From assembly GCA_036015235.1 (NCBI GenBank), contig CP107926.1:3910001-3974000 (forward strand): a DNA stretch of 64,000 bases, in the 5' to 3' direction. The stretch is from Streptomyces sp. NBC_00433 (lineage in GTDB: Bacteria > Actinomycetota > Actinomycetes > Streptomycetales > Streptomycetaceae). Shown here piece by piece: positions 34,707 through 42,701 of the stretch; the stretch's first letter is position 1; each line of letters begins with the position of its first letter. The notes below the pieces were generated by a model that did no database searches, was not told the origin of the DNA, and saw nothing but the letters and a program-made list of their open reading frames with translations. The translations under genes and the position numbers were made by a program.

Positions 34707-36692
34707 GTGACCAGCCAGGTCAGCAGCCCCATCCCCGCGGGTACCGCGGAAGAGCCGCCGATCGTTGTCGACGTCGACGTAGTCGGTGATCAGCACAAAC
34801 CGGCCAAGGAAACCAGGCGCCTCGACCGGGTGATTATCCGGTTTGCGGGTGATTCCGGTGATGGTATGCAGCTTACGGGTGATCGTTTCACGTCGGAGAC
34901 GGCGTCGTTCGGTAATGATCTGTCGACGCTGCCGAATTTCCCGGCGGAGATCCGGGCGCCTGCGGGGACGTTGCCGGGGGTGTCGTCGTTCCAGTTGCAT
35001 TTCGCGGATCATGACATTCTGACGCCGGGTGACGCGCCGGATGTGCTGGTCGCGATGAATCCGGCGGCGTTGAAGGCGAATCTGGGTGATCTGCCGCGGG
35101 GTGCGGAGGTCATCGTGAACACCGATGAGTTCACGAAGCGGGCGATGGCGAAGGTCGGGTGGCCGTCGAGTCCGCTGGATGACGATTCGCTGGCGGGGTT
35201 CGCGGTGCACCGGGTGCCGTTGACGACGCTGACGGTGGAGGCGTTGAAGGACTCGGGGCTGGCGCGGAAGGACGCGGAGCGGGCGAAGAACATGTTCGCT
35301 CTGGGGTTGCTGTCGTGGATGTACCACCGGCCGACGGAGGGTACCGAGGCGTTCTTGCTGCGGAAGTTCGCGAAGAAGCCGGATATCGCGGCGGCGAACG
35401 TCGCGGCGTTCCGTGCGGGCTTCAATTTCGGGGAGACCACCGAGGACTTCGCGGTCTCCTACGAGGTCGCGCCGGCGTCGGCGGCGTTCCCCGCGGGGAC
35501 GTACCGGAACATCTCGGGGAATCTGGCGCTGTCGTACGGGTTGGTCGCGGCGTCGCGGCAGTCGGGGCTGCCGCTGTTCCTGGGGTCGTATCCGATCACC
35601 CCGGCCTCCGACATCCTCCATGAGCTGTCGCGGCACAAGAACTTCGGGGTGCGGACCTTCCAGGCCGAGGACGAGATCGCGGCGATCGGCGCGGCTTTGG
35701 GTGCGGCGTTCGGTGGGGCGTTGGCGGTGACGACGACGTCGGGGCCGGGGGTGGCGCTGAAGTCGGAGACGATCGGGTTGGCGGTGTCGTTGGAGTTGCC
35801 GCTGCTGGTGGTGGACATCCAGCGCGGCGGGCCGTCGACGGGTATGCCGACCAAGACCGAGCAGGCCGATCTGTTGCAGGCGATGTTCGGCCGCAACGGT
35901 GAGGCGCCGGTGCCGGTGGTCGCGCCGGCCACGGCGGCGGACTGTTTCACGGCCGCTTTGGAGGCCGTGCGGATCGCGGTGGCCTACCGCACCCCGGTCT
36001 TCCTGCTCTCGGACGGGTATCTGGCGAACGGCTCGGAGCCGTGGCGGATCCCGGCGGTCAGTGAGCTGCCCGATCTGCGGGTCGATTTCGCTGAGGGCCC
36101 GAATCATGCGGACGCCGACGGGACGGAGGCGTTCTGGCCCTATCTGCGGGACCCGGAGACGTTGGCGCGGCCGTGGGCGGTGCCGGGCACGGCGGGGCTG
36201 GAGCACCGGATCGGGGGGATCGAGAAGCAGGACGGCACGGGCAACATCTCCTACGACCCGGCCAACCACGATCTGATGGTCCGTACCCGGCAGGCGAAGA
36301 TCGACGGGATCACCGTGCCCGACGTTCAGGTCGACGACCCCACGGGGGGTGCGCGGACGCTGGTGGTGGGGTGGGGGTCGACGTACGGGCCGATCACGGC
36401 GGCGGTACGGCGGATCCGCCGCGGCGGCGAGCACATCGCCCAGGCCCACCTGCGGCACCTGAACCCGTTCCCGGCGAATCTGGGAGAGGTGCTGGGCGCC
36501 TATGAGCGGGTGGTGGTCCCGGAGATGAACCTGGGACAGCTCGCGCACCTGCTGCGGGCCCGCTACCTGGTCGACACCTCCTCACTGACCCAGGTCACCG
36601 GCCTGCCCTTCAAGGCCGAGCAGCTCGCCCAGGCCATCACCGCGATCATGAACCCGCAGCAGCAGCAGGAGGAGGTGGGTGGCAGTGTCTGA
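34707..36692 (+). CDS. korA: 2-oxoacid:ferredoxin oxidoreductase, alpha subunit
   Basis: This 661-residue protein joins the gamma domain (about residues 35-230, RVIIRFAGDSGDGMQLTGDRF) to the alpha domain (about 255-600, SYGLVAASRQSGLPLFLGSYPITPASDILHELSRHKNFGVRTFQAEDEIAAIGAALGAAFGGALAVTTTSGPG). With KorB it forms a thiamine diphosphate enzyme that oxidatively decarboxylates 2-oxoglutarate (or pyruvate) to the acyl-CoA while reducing ferredoxin. GTG at 34707 has GGAGG nine bases upstream. Codon choice in the first two thirds favours G- and T-ending codons more than the neighbouring genes do. KorB overlaps its end. Confidence 0.95.
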   Translation: MTSQVSSPIPAGTAEEPPIVVDVDVVGDQHKPAKETRRLDRVIIRFAGDSGDGMQLTGDRFTSETASFGNDLSTLPNFPAEIRAPAGTLPGVSSFQLHFADHDILTPGDAPDVLVAMNPAALKANLGDLPRGAEVIVNTDEFTKRAMAKVGWPSSPLDDDSLAGFAVHRVPLTTLTVEALKDSGLARKDAERAKNMFALGLLSWMYHRPTEGTEAFLLRKFAKKPDIAAANVAAFRAGFNFGETTEDFAVSYEVAPASAAFPAGTYRNISGNLALSYGLVAASRQSGLPLFLGSYPITPASDILHELSRHKNFGVRTFQAEDEIAAIGAALGAAFGGALAVTTTSGPGVALKSETIGLAVSLELPLLVVDIQRGGPSTGMPTKTEQADLLQAMFGRNGEAPVPVVAPATAADCFTAALEAVRIAVAYRTPVFLLSDGYLANGSEPWRIPAVSELPDLRVDFAEGPNHADADGTEAFWPYLRDPETLARPWAVPGTAGLEHRIGGIEKQDGTGNISYDPANHDLMVRTRQAKIDGITVPDVQVDDPTGGARTLVVGWGSTYGPITAAVRRIRRGGEHIAQAHLRHLNPFPANLGEVLGAYERVVVPEMNLGQLAHLLRARYLVDTSSLTQVTGLPFKAEQLAQAITAIMNPQQQQEEVGGSV

Positions 36693-37746
36693 GGCGCTCA
36701 CGCTGGTCCCCAAAGCGACCGGCAAGCAGTCGATGAAGGACTTCAAATCCGACCAGGAAGTCCGCTGGTGCCCCGGCTGCGGCGACTACGCGGTCCTGGC
36801 CGCCGTCCAGTCGTTCATGCCCGAGCTGGGCCTGGCCCGCGAGAACATCGTCTTCATCTCCGGGATCGGCTGCTCCTCCCGCTTCCCGTACTACATGAAC
36901 ACCTACGGTATGCACTCCATCCACGGCCGGGCCCCCGCGATCGCGACGGGGCTTGCCACGTCCCGCCGGGACCTGTCGGTATGGGTGGTGACGGGCGACG
37001 GGGACGCGCTGTCGATCGGCGGGAACCATCTGATCCACGCGTTGCGGCGGAATGTGAACCTGAAGATCCTGCTGTTCAACAACCGGATCTACGGGCTGAC
37101 GAAGGGGCAGTACTCCCCGACGTCGGAGACCGGGAAGATCACCAAGTCCACACCGATGGGATCGCTGGACGCGCCGTTCAACCCGCTGTCGCTGGCGATC
37201 GGCGCGGAGGCGAGCTTCGTGGCCCGCACCATCGACTCGGACCGCAAGCACCTGCAGTCGGTGCTGCGGGCGGCCGCCGACCACCCCGGGACAGCGCTGG
37301 TGGAGATCTACCAGAACTGCAACATCTTCAACGACGGCGCCTTCGACGCCCTCAAAGACAGTGCGACCGCACAAGAAGCCGTCATCCGCCTCGAACACGG
37401 CCGACCCATCCGCTTCGGCGCCCCCGCCGAGGACGGCCTCGGCTCCAAGGGCGTCATCCGCGACCCCGCCACCGGTGACCTGACGGTCATCGACGTCACC
37501 GCGTCCGGGACGGACGGCGTCCTCGTCCATGACGCGCACGCCGCCAGCCCCACGACGGCGTTCGCCCTGTCGCGGCTGGCCGACCCCGACACCCTGCACC
37601 ACACCCCCATCGGTGTCCTGCGCGACACCACCCGCCCCGTCTACGACACCGACATGGCCGAGCAACTCGACCTCGCCGTCACCCGCCAGGGCGAAGGCGA
37701 CCTGGCCGGCCTGCTCGCCGGCACCGACACCTGGACCGTCCCCTAG
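36685..37746 (+). CDS. korB: 2-oxoacid:ferredoxin oxidoreductase, beta subunit
   Basis: This 353-residue subunit binds thiamine diphosphate and the proximal [4Fe-4S] cluster. The Cys set appears as WCPGCGDY near the N-terminus, SGIGCSSRFPYYMNTYGMHSIHGRAPAIATGL, and a later NCNIFND. The thiamine diphosphate/Mg motif is WVVTGDGDALSIGGNHLIHALRRNVNLKILLFNNRIYGLTKGQYSPTS. GTG at 36685 lies nine bases after GGAGGAGG and overlaps the korA stop; GTG at 36679 is also possible. Together with KorA it is a candidate source of reduced ferredoxin for nearby electron-transfer systems. Confidence 0.95.
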   Translation: MSEALTLVPKATGKQSMKDFKSDQEVRWCPGCGDYAVLAAVQSFMPELGLARENIVFISGIGCSSRFPYYMNTYGMHSIHGRAPAIATGLATSRRDLSVWVVTGDGDALSIGGNHLIHALRRNVNLKILLFNNRIYGLTKGQYSPTSETGKITKSTPMGSLDAPFNPLSLAIGAEASFVARTIDSDRKHLQSVLRAAADHPGTALVEIYQNCNIFNDGAFDALKDSATAQEAVIRLEHGRPIRFGAPAEDGLGSKGVIRDPATGDLTVIDVTASGTDGVLVHDAHAASPTTAFALSRLADPDTLHHTPIGVLRDTTRPVYDTDMAEQLDLAVTRQGEGDLAGLLAGTDTWTVP

Positions 37747-37773
37747 CCTTCCCGGCAGGGAAGAAGCAGGCTT

Positions 37774-38026
37774 AGGGGCGCGGGGAACGGCGCGACCAAC
37801 CCACCACGGGCTGCACGTCGCCACCGGCCGAAAGGGGCTGCCCGGTCCGTACCGGACCACCGGCCGGTGGGGGCTTGTCGCGCAGTTCCCCGCGCCCCCA
37901 TCAGCCACCCCCTTACCTGAAGGGAACCGCCCGGCCACCGCGCCCGGCGGAAGCACGCCCCCTTGCCGAAGGGGCACCCCTCAGCCACCGCGCCGGCGGA
38001 GGCACGCCCCCTGCCGAAGAGGCACC
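37774..38026. repeat. REP-like copies and a 45-base direct repeat after korB
   Basis: A forward copy (GGGGCGCGGGGAACGGCGCG, about 37773-37792) and a reverse copy (CGCGCAGTTCCCCGCGCCCC, about 37880-37899) of the family seen at 32357-32700 face each other and can form a large hairpin after korB. A roughly 45-base direct repeat starting GCCACCGCGCCCGGCGGA follows at about 37934-37978 and 37984-38026. No gene lies in these 286 bases. Confidence 0.8.
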
Positions 38027-38032
38027 GCAGGG

Positions 38033-38377
38033 TCAGGTGCGGGCGTCGTAGGACGATTGGGCCGCGGCAACCGCGGAGACGCGGGACTCGGTCCACGCGG
38101 CGAGCGCTCGCACCTTGAGGGCCGCCTCGTGGCCGAGGTCGGTCAGGTCGTAGTCGACGTGCGGCGGTATGACGGGCCGGGCGCGGCGGCGTACGAAACC
38201 GTCGCGCTCCAGGGTCCGCAGCGTCTGCGTCAGCATCTTCTCGCTGACGTCGCCTATGCCGTTCCGCAGTTCGCTGAAGCGCAGGGTGCCGGCGTCCAGG
38301 AGGGCCGCGAGCACCAGGACGCCCCACCGGCTGGTGACGTGTTCGAGGATGGCCCGCTCAGGGCAGCTCACCTTCAT
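38033..38377 (-). CDS. HxlR-family winged-helix regulator
   Basis: This 114-residue regulator has the HxlR (DUF24) winged helix: the N-terminal Cys of MKVSCPERAILEHV, SRWGVLVLAALLDAGTLRFSELRNGIGDVSEKMLTQTLRTLERDGFVRR, and PPHVDYDLTDLG. HxlR proteins with such an N-terminal Cys often sense electrophiles or quinones by Cys modification. It is divergent from a QorB-like quinone reductase, the same pairing as E. coli ytfH-ytfG. The ATG at 38377 is set by the family N-terminus; a perfect palindrome starts three bases upstream. Confidence 0.9.
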   Translation of the reverse strand: MKVSCPERAILEHVTSRWGVLVLAALLDAGTLRFSELRNGIGDVSEKMLTQTLRTLERDGFVRRRARPVIPPHVDYDLTDLGHEAALKVRALAAWTESRVSAVAAAQSSYDART

Positions 38378-38379
38378 GT

Positions 38380-38392
38380 ACGTACCGTACGT
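38380..38392. promoter_or_regulatory. HxlR operator candidate
   Basis: ACGTACCGTACGT is a perfect palindrome around a central C, immediately upstream of the hxlR-type start and about 95 bases upstream of the divergent reductase gene. Confidence 0.6.
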
Positions 38393-38485
38393 CAAGGTGG
38401 GTACTTTCCATAAGTTAGCGTGCCGGTTACGGTGATCACGTCCGACCGCGACAAACGCGTCCGCAAGAAACCCGGGAGAACCACC

Positions 38486-39355
38486 GTGAGCATCGTCGTC
38501 ACCGGAGCCACCGGCCAGCTCGGCCGCCTCGTCATCGCAGACCTGCTGGAGCGCGGGGTCGCGCCCGCCGGGATCGCCGCCGTCGTGCGGGACGCGGACA
38601 AGGCCGCCGACCTCGCCGCGAGCGGGGTGGAGGTACGGGTCGCGGACTACGACCGGCCCGCGAGCCTGAAGGCCGTCTTCGCGGCCGGCGACCGCGTCCT
38701 GCTGATCTCGGGGAACGAGGTCGGCCGCCGTGTCCCGCAGCACACCGCGGTGGTCGACGCGGCCGCCGAGGCGGGCGTGGCGCTGCTGGCCTACACCGGT
38801 GTGCTGGGCGGCCCGGCCGCCGACTTCATCCTCGCCGACGAGCACAAGGCCACCGAGGAGGCCGTCCTGGCGTCCGGGCTGCCGTACGTCTTCCTGCGCA
38901 ACGGGTGGTACACCGAGGTCTACACCGCCAACCTGCCCGCGGTGCTCGAACACGGCGTCGTGATCGGCAACGCGGGCGACGGGCGGGTCGCGTCGGCCGC
39001 GCGGGCGGACTACGCGGCGGCGGCAGCGGCCGTGCTGACCGGCGAGGGCCACGAGAACAAGGCGTACGACCTGAGCGGCGACACCGCCTGGAGCTTCCCC
39101 GAATACGCGGCCACCGTCGCGGAGCTGTCCGGCCGGGAGGTCGCCTACCACGAGGTGACCGGGGCGGAGCGGCAGGAGATCCTGGTCGGCGTCGGGGTGC
39201 CGGCGGACTTCGCCGCGGTGCTGGTCGACGTGGACCGGGCGATCGGGGAGGGCCTGCTGGCCGGCACCAGCGGTGAGATGGCCCGGCTGATCGGCCGCCC
39301 GACGACGCCGCTGCGCGAGACGGTCGCGGTGGAGTTGCGGGCGCTGAACGCGTAG
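38486..39355 (+). CDS. NmrA-like NAD(P)H:quinone oxidoreductase (QorB/YtfG-like)
   Basis: This 289-residue atypical SDR starts MSIVVTGATGQLGRLVIADLL (Rossmann motif GATGQLG) and contains VLLISGNEVGRRVPQHTAVVDAAAEAGV, LPYVFLRNGWYTEVY and the C-terminal YHEVTGAERQEIL region typical of QorB/YtfG, which reduces quinones with NADPH. GTG at 38486 follows GGGAG. It is divergent from an HxlR regulator with a Cys near its N-terminus, so induction by quinones or electrophiles is likely. Cytosolic. Confidence 0.88.
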   Translation: MSIVVTGATGQLGRLVIADLLERGVAPAGIAAVVRDADKAADLAASGVEVRVADYDRPASLKAVFAAGDRVLLISGNEVGRRVPQHTAVVDAAAEAGVALLAYTGVLGGPAADFILADEHKATEEAVLASGLPYVFLRNGWYTEVYTANLPAVLEHGVVIGNAGDGRVASAARADYAAAAAAVLTGEGHENKAYDLSGDTAWSFPEYAATVAELSGREVAYHEVTGAERQEILVGVGVPADFAAVLVDVDRAIGEGLLAGTSGEMARLIGRPTTPLRETVAVELRALNA

Positions 39356-39510
39356 GCCCCCGGGGCCTGCCCGCGCCATCCCGGTGGCCTGACGCCGGTT
39401 GCGTCAGGACCAATGCGCGATACGGGCCTGGCAGTGCGGTCGGCGTACCGCTACGGTCGGACTGCCGCCCGTACCCGCACCGCGTACGGCGGCGTGGGGA
39501 GGACGAGGCG

Positions 39511-40455
39511 ATGGGCGAGAACCGCGCGGGACTGGTGTACGGATTCGTGGCCTACGGCTTGTGGGGACTGTTCCCGCTGTACTGGCCGCTGCTCGAACCC
39601 GCGGGCGCGGGCGAGATCCTGGCCCACCGGATGGTGTGGTCGCTGGTGGTGGTCGGCGTCATCCTGCTGGCGCTGCGCCGGTGGGCCTGGGTCGCCGAGC
39701 TGGTCCACCAGCCGCGCCGGCTCGCCCTGCTCGTGCTCGCCGCGACCGTGGTGTCGGTGAACTGGGGCATGTACATATGGGCGGTCAACGCCGGCCATGT
39801 CGTGGAGACCTCGCTCGGCTACTTCATCAATCCGCTGGTGACCATCGCGCTGGCGGTCCTGGTGCTGCACGAGCGGCTGCGGCCCGTGCAGTGGGCGGCG
39901 GTCGGCATCGGCAGCGCCGCCGTCGCGGTGCTCGCGGTCGGCTACGGGCGGCTGCCGTGGATCGCCCTCACGCTGGCGCTGTCCTTCGGCACCTACGGCC
40001 TGGTCAAGAAGAAGGTCGCGATGGGCGGCCTGGAGTCGCTGGCCGCGGAGACCTCCGTGCAGTTCCTGCCGGCCCTCGCCTTCCTGCTGGTCCTCGGCGG
40101 CCGCGGCGACTCGACCTTCACCCACCACGGTCCCGGCCACGCCGGGCTGCTGGCACTGTCGGGGCTGGTCACCGCCGTGCCGCTGGTCTGCTTCGGGATG
40201 TCGGCCAACCGCCTGCCGCTGTCCACCCTCGGCCTGCTCCAGTACCTGGCGCCGGTCTTCCAGTTCCTGATCGGCATCCTCCACTTCCACGAGACGATGT
40301 CCGCCGAGCAGTGGGTCGGCTTCCTGCTGGTCTGGTCGGCGCTGGTCCTGCTGACGGTCGACGCCCTGCGCAATGCCCGCCGCACCCGTACGGCCGCGGC
40401 CGCCCTCGCGCCCCCGGCCCCAGGCCCTGCGGCCGCCCCGGCCCGTTCCGCCTAA
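39511..40455 (+). CDS. rarD: EamA-family transporter RarD
   Basis: This 314-residue protein has ten predicted transmembrane helices as two EamA repeats. It shows the RarD signatures GLVYGFVAYGLWGLFPLYWPLLEPAGAGEILAHRMVWSL and NWGMYIWAVNAGHVVETSLGYFINPLV, plus LQYLAPVFQFLIG near the end. RarD proteins are drug/metabolite-type transporters of unclear substrate (chloramphenicol sensitivity in E. coli). The ATG at 39511 follows GGAGG. An Ala/Pro-rich tail closes the protein, and a palindromic element starts within its stop codon. Confidence 0.92.
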   Translation: MGENRAGLVYGFVAYGLWGLFPLYWPLLEPAGAGEILAHRMVWSLVVVGVILLALRRWAWVAELVHQPRRLALLVLAATVVSVNWGMYIWAVNAGHVVETSLGYFINPLVTIALAVLVLHERLRPVQWAAVGIGSAAVAVLAVGYGRLPWIALTLALSFGTYGLVKKKVAMGGLESLAAETSVQFLPALAFLLVLGGRGDSTFTHHGPGHAGLLALSGLVTAVPLVCFGMSANRLPLSTLGLLQYLAPVFQFLIGILHFHETMSAEQWVGFLLVWSALVLLTVDALRNARRTRTAAAALAPPAPGPAAAPARSA

Positions 40456-40620
40456 GGGCTGTCCTGTAATCCGCGGTGGACCAGCGCGCGGCGTCAGACG
40501 CGGTACATCGCAAGGCGAAGGGCCGCCCTCATACCGGGTCGTGTTCGGGCGAGCCCGACAACGCAGCGAGGTGCCGTAGCTGTCGTCGCGCGCCCGCCGG
40601 GGATCAGCGGGACAGCCCTT
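40454..40620. repeat. MITE-like 167-base palindromic element
   Basis: The element is bounded by perfect 11-base terminal inverted repeats, AAGGGCTGTCC at 40454 and GGACAGCCCTT at 40610. The interior is also an imperfect palindrome (for example GCGGTACATCGC on the left against GCGAGGTGCCGTAGC on the right). It has no coding capacity. Similar non-coding elements are, from memory, scattered in many Streptomyces genomes. The left end overlaps the rarD stop codon. Confidence 0.8.
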
Positions 40621-40699
40621 GGCCTCCCGTTCACCCGGAAATCGGGGCTCCTCCGCCGGGCACCCGGGGTGTGACCCCCGGGGTGTGAGGGGAATCGCT

Positions 40700-40729
40700 T
40701 TGACAGTACATTCATTGCGTGCGCAATAT
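40700..40729 (+). promoter_or_regulatory. Promoter with internal palindromic operator
   Basis: TTGACA (40700-40705) and CAATAT (40724-40729) are 18 bases apart. Between them the perfect palindrome ATTGCGTGCGCAAT (40714-40727) overlaps the -10 box. The predicted start point is the ATG at 40736, giving a leaderless mRNA. The palindrome resembles MarR-family operators. Confidence 0.75.
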
Positions 40730-40735
40730 ATGCAC

Positions 40736-41299
40736 ATGCATGACTTCTCGGGGCGACGGTTCCTCTTCCTCCTCGGCAGCACCCGCGCGGGCGGCAACAC
40801 CGAGGCGCTGGCACAGCAGGCGGCGGCGCAGCTGCCGTCCGAGGTGGAGCAGCACTGGGTGCGGCTCGCGGAGATGCGGCTGCCCGCCTTCACCGACGTA
40901 CGCCACGACGGCGACGGCTCGTACCCCCAGCCCAGCGGCCACGCCAGGACACTGCTGGACGCCACGCTCGACGCGACCGACCTGGTCATCGCGTCCCCGC
41001 TGTACTGGTACTCCCTCTCCACGCCCGCCAAGCACTACCTCGACAACTGGTCGGGCTGGATGCGCGTCCCCGGCCTCGACTTCCGCGCCCGCATGGCCGG
41101 CCGCACCCTGTGGGGCGTCACAGCCCTCTCGGGCGCCGACCACTCCGACGCCGACCCGTTGATCGGCACCCTCGCCAAGACCGCCCGCTACATGCGGATG
41201 GACTTCCGCGGCGTCCTGCTGGGCAGCGCGAACCGTCCGGGCCAGGTCGTCGCCGACGAGGACGCGGCGCTGCGCGCGAAGACCTTCTTCACCCCGTGA
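40736..41299 (+). CDS. NADPH-dependent FMN reductase / flavodoxin-like NAD(P)H oxidoreductase
   Basis: This 187-residue flavodoxin-fold protein has the FMN phosphate-binding loop LLGSTRAGGNTEALAQQ and the isoalloxazine contact region SPLYWYSLSTPAKHYLDNWSGW, typical of NADPH-dependent FMN reductases and quinone reductases. The ATG at 40736 (MHDFSGRRF) is favoured over the ATG at 40730 because the upstream promoter predicts transcription starting there and no ribosome binding site exists, so the mRNA is leaderless. A palindrome in the promoter suggests control by a MarR-like regulator encoded elsewhere. Confidence 0.87.
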   Translation: MHDFSGRRFLFLLGSTRAGGNTEALAQQAAAQLPSEVEQHWVRLAEMRLPAFTDVRHDGDGSYPQPSGHARTLLDATLDATDLVIASPLYWYSLSTPAKHYLDNWSGWMRVPGLDFRARMAGRTLWGVTALSGADHSDADPLIGTLAKTARYMRMDFRGVLLGSANRPGQVVADEDAALRAKTFFTP

Positions 41300-41330
41300 T
41301 CCTCACCCCGTGAGGCGCCCCGCGGGCACG

Positions 41331-41370
41331 CGCCCGCCCCGTACGGCCGCTGGGCCGTACGGGGCGGGCG
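41331..41370. terminator. Terminator between FMN reductase and LPMO genes
   Basis: A perfect 18-bp stem (CGCCCGCCCCGTACGGCC and its complement) with loop GCTG lies between two converging genes. Confidence 0.9.
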
Positions 41371-41403
41371 ACTGCTTCCGGCGGTGGCCGTGCCTACCGC
41401 ACG

Positions 41404-42567
41404 TCAGGAGAACGTGCAGGTGATGGAGCCGTTGGGCAGGTTGATGCCGGTCGTGGTGTTGGCGGTGAAGCCGAACGTGGTCGTGCCGTCCGGCGGGATC
41501 GTGCCGTTGTAGTTGGCGTTGACGGCCTTGGCATTACCGCCGCTGGTGGTCAGGACGCCGTTCCACAGACTGTTGATCGTCGTACCGTCGCCCAGCTTCC
41601 AGTTCACCGTCCAATGGCTCGACGGTGAGGTGCCGTGGTTCATGACCTCGACCGAGGCCTGGAAGCCGCCGCTCCAGGTGGTGGTCACCGAATACAGCGC
41701 CATGCAGGCGCCGTCGACGGGCGGCATGGACGTCGGCGGCGTGGAGGTCGGCGGCGTGGACGTCGGGGGGGTGGACGTCGGCGGCGTGGAGGTCGGCGGC
41801 GTGGAGGTCGGCGGCGTGGACGTCGGGGGGGTGGAGGTCGGCGGCGTGGTGGAGCCGTTGTGGATGCCGGTGACCTCGCCGTGGCCGCCGTCGAAGGCGA
41901 CGTCGGAGCAGGAGAAGAAGTTCTCGTTGCTGTCCGAGCGGACCCACTGGATGAAGATCAGGGCATTGCCCGTACGACCGGCGGGAAGCGCCTGGTCCCA
42001 GTAGTAGTGCCCGCCGTCCGTGCCGGGCGAGCCCACCACCGGCGGGTTGGTGCTGGTCCCGATCGACTCCAGGTCGGCCCAGGCCAGCGGGGTGGTCGGG
42101 GACCAGCCCTGCTTGGTCACATAGATGTGGAAGGTGCCCGGGTGCTGGGCCCAGTTGCTGTACTGCAGCTGGATCGTCGACCCCGACGTCAGGTGGGTGC
42201 GGGGCCAGTCGGAGCGGGCCGCGCTGTAGGACGAGAAGTCGTACGGCGACTTGTTGCCCGCGCTGCACAGCGTCCCGTCGGGCACGTAGCCCGACGTGCG
42301 GCCCCCCGCGTTGGAGTCGAGCACCGCGAACCAGTTGTAGAGCGGCGTCGTCCCGCTCTGCGCGACCGCCGCGGCACACGCCGGGTTGGTCGGCACGAGC
42401 GCGCCCGAGGACGTCTTGGCGTCCTGGTAGCACAGATACGTCCGCGACCCGGGCGCCATGGCGACACCGTGGGCCTGCGCGGAGCCCTGGGTGATCAGGA
42501 CGATGCCGAACGCCGAGAGCAGCGTGGCGAGGACGGCGATTAAGGAGAGCTGTCTGTTCCTCTTCAA
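41404..42567 (-). CDS. Secreted AA10 lytic polysaccharide monooxygenase with CBM2
   Basis: This secreted copper enzyme cleaves cellulose oxidatively. A Sec signal peptide (KRNR, then a hydrophobic core, then AQA) is followed by the mature N-terminal His33 of HGVAMAPGSRTYLCYQDAK, one arm of the copper histidine brace; the second His is in YSNWAQHPGTF. The AA10 domain (GGHYYWDQALPAGRTGNALIFIQWVRSDSNENFFSCSDVAF) closely matches the cellulose-active CelS2/LPMO10C of S. coelicolor as I recall it. A linker of about eight PPTST repeats leads to a C-terminal CBM2 cellulose-binding domain. TTG at 42567 is preferred (AAAGG eight bases upstream, ideal signal peptide); a GTG at 42675 in the same frame would give an oversized leader. 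Confidence 0.9.
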   Translation of the reverse strand: MKRNRQLSLIAVLATLLSAFGIVLITQGSAQAHGVAMAPGSRTYLCYQDAKTSSGALVPTNPACAAAVAQSGTTPLYNWFAVLDSNAGGRTSGYVPDGTLCSAGNKSPYDFSSYSAARSDWPRTHLTSGSTIQLQYSNWAQHPGTFHIYVTKQGWSPTTPLAWADLESIGTSTNPPVVGSPGTDGGHYYWDQALPAGRTGNALIFIQWVRSDSNENFFSCSDVAFDGGHGEVTGIHNGSTTPPTSTPPTSTPPTSTPPTSTPPTSTPPTSTPPTSTPPTSMPPVDGACMALYSVTTTWSGGFQASVEVMNHGTSPSSHWTVNWKLGDGTTINSLWNGVLTTSGGNAKAVNANYNGTIPPDGTTTFGFTANTTTGINLPNGSITCTFS

Positions 42568-42681
42568 GGTGGTGACCTTTCCGGCAACGTCCCCGAGGCC
42601 GTGGGTCCACCGCAGCCGGGTCCTCAGGGGCGGAGTGGGGGGAGTGGGGGGAGAAATGTCGTGGGCGCGCTTCACTACTCA

Positions 42682-42695
42682 TGGGAGCGCTCCCA
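42682..42695. promoter_or_regulatory. CebR operator (CebR box)
   Basis: TGGGAGCGCTCCCA is a perfect 14-base palindrome identical to the published Streptomyces CebR box. CebR is the LacI-type repressor released by cellobiose/cellotriose. It lies at about +1 to +14 of the predicted LPMO transcript. Confidence 0.88.
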
Positions 42696-42701
42696 TTCGT
42701 G

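Noticed and set aside
41534..42682. Frame starting at the ATG at 42682 inside the CebR box
   Set aside because: It is in a different frame from the LPMO and translates to Arg/His/Pro-rich sequence without a signal peptide or domain.
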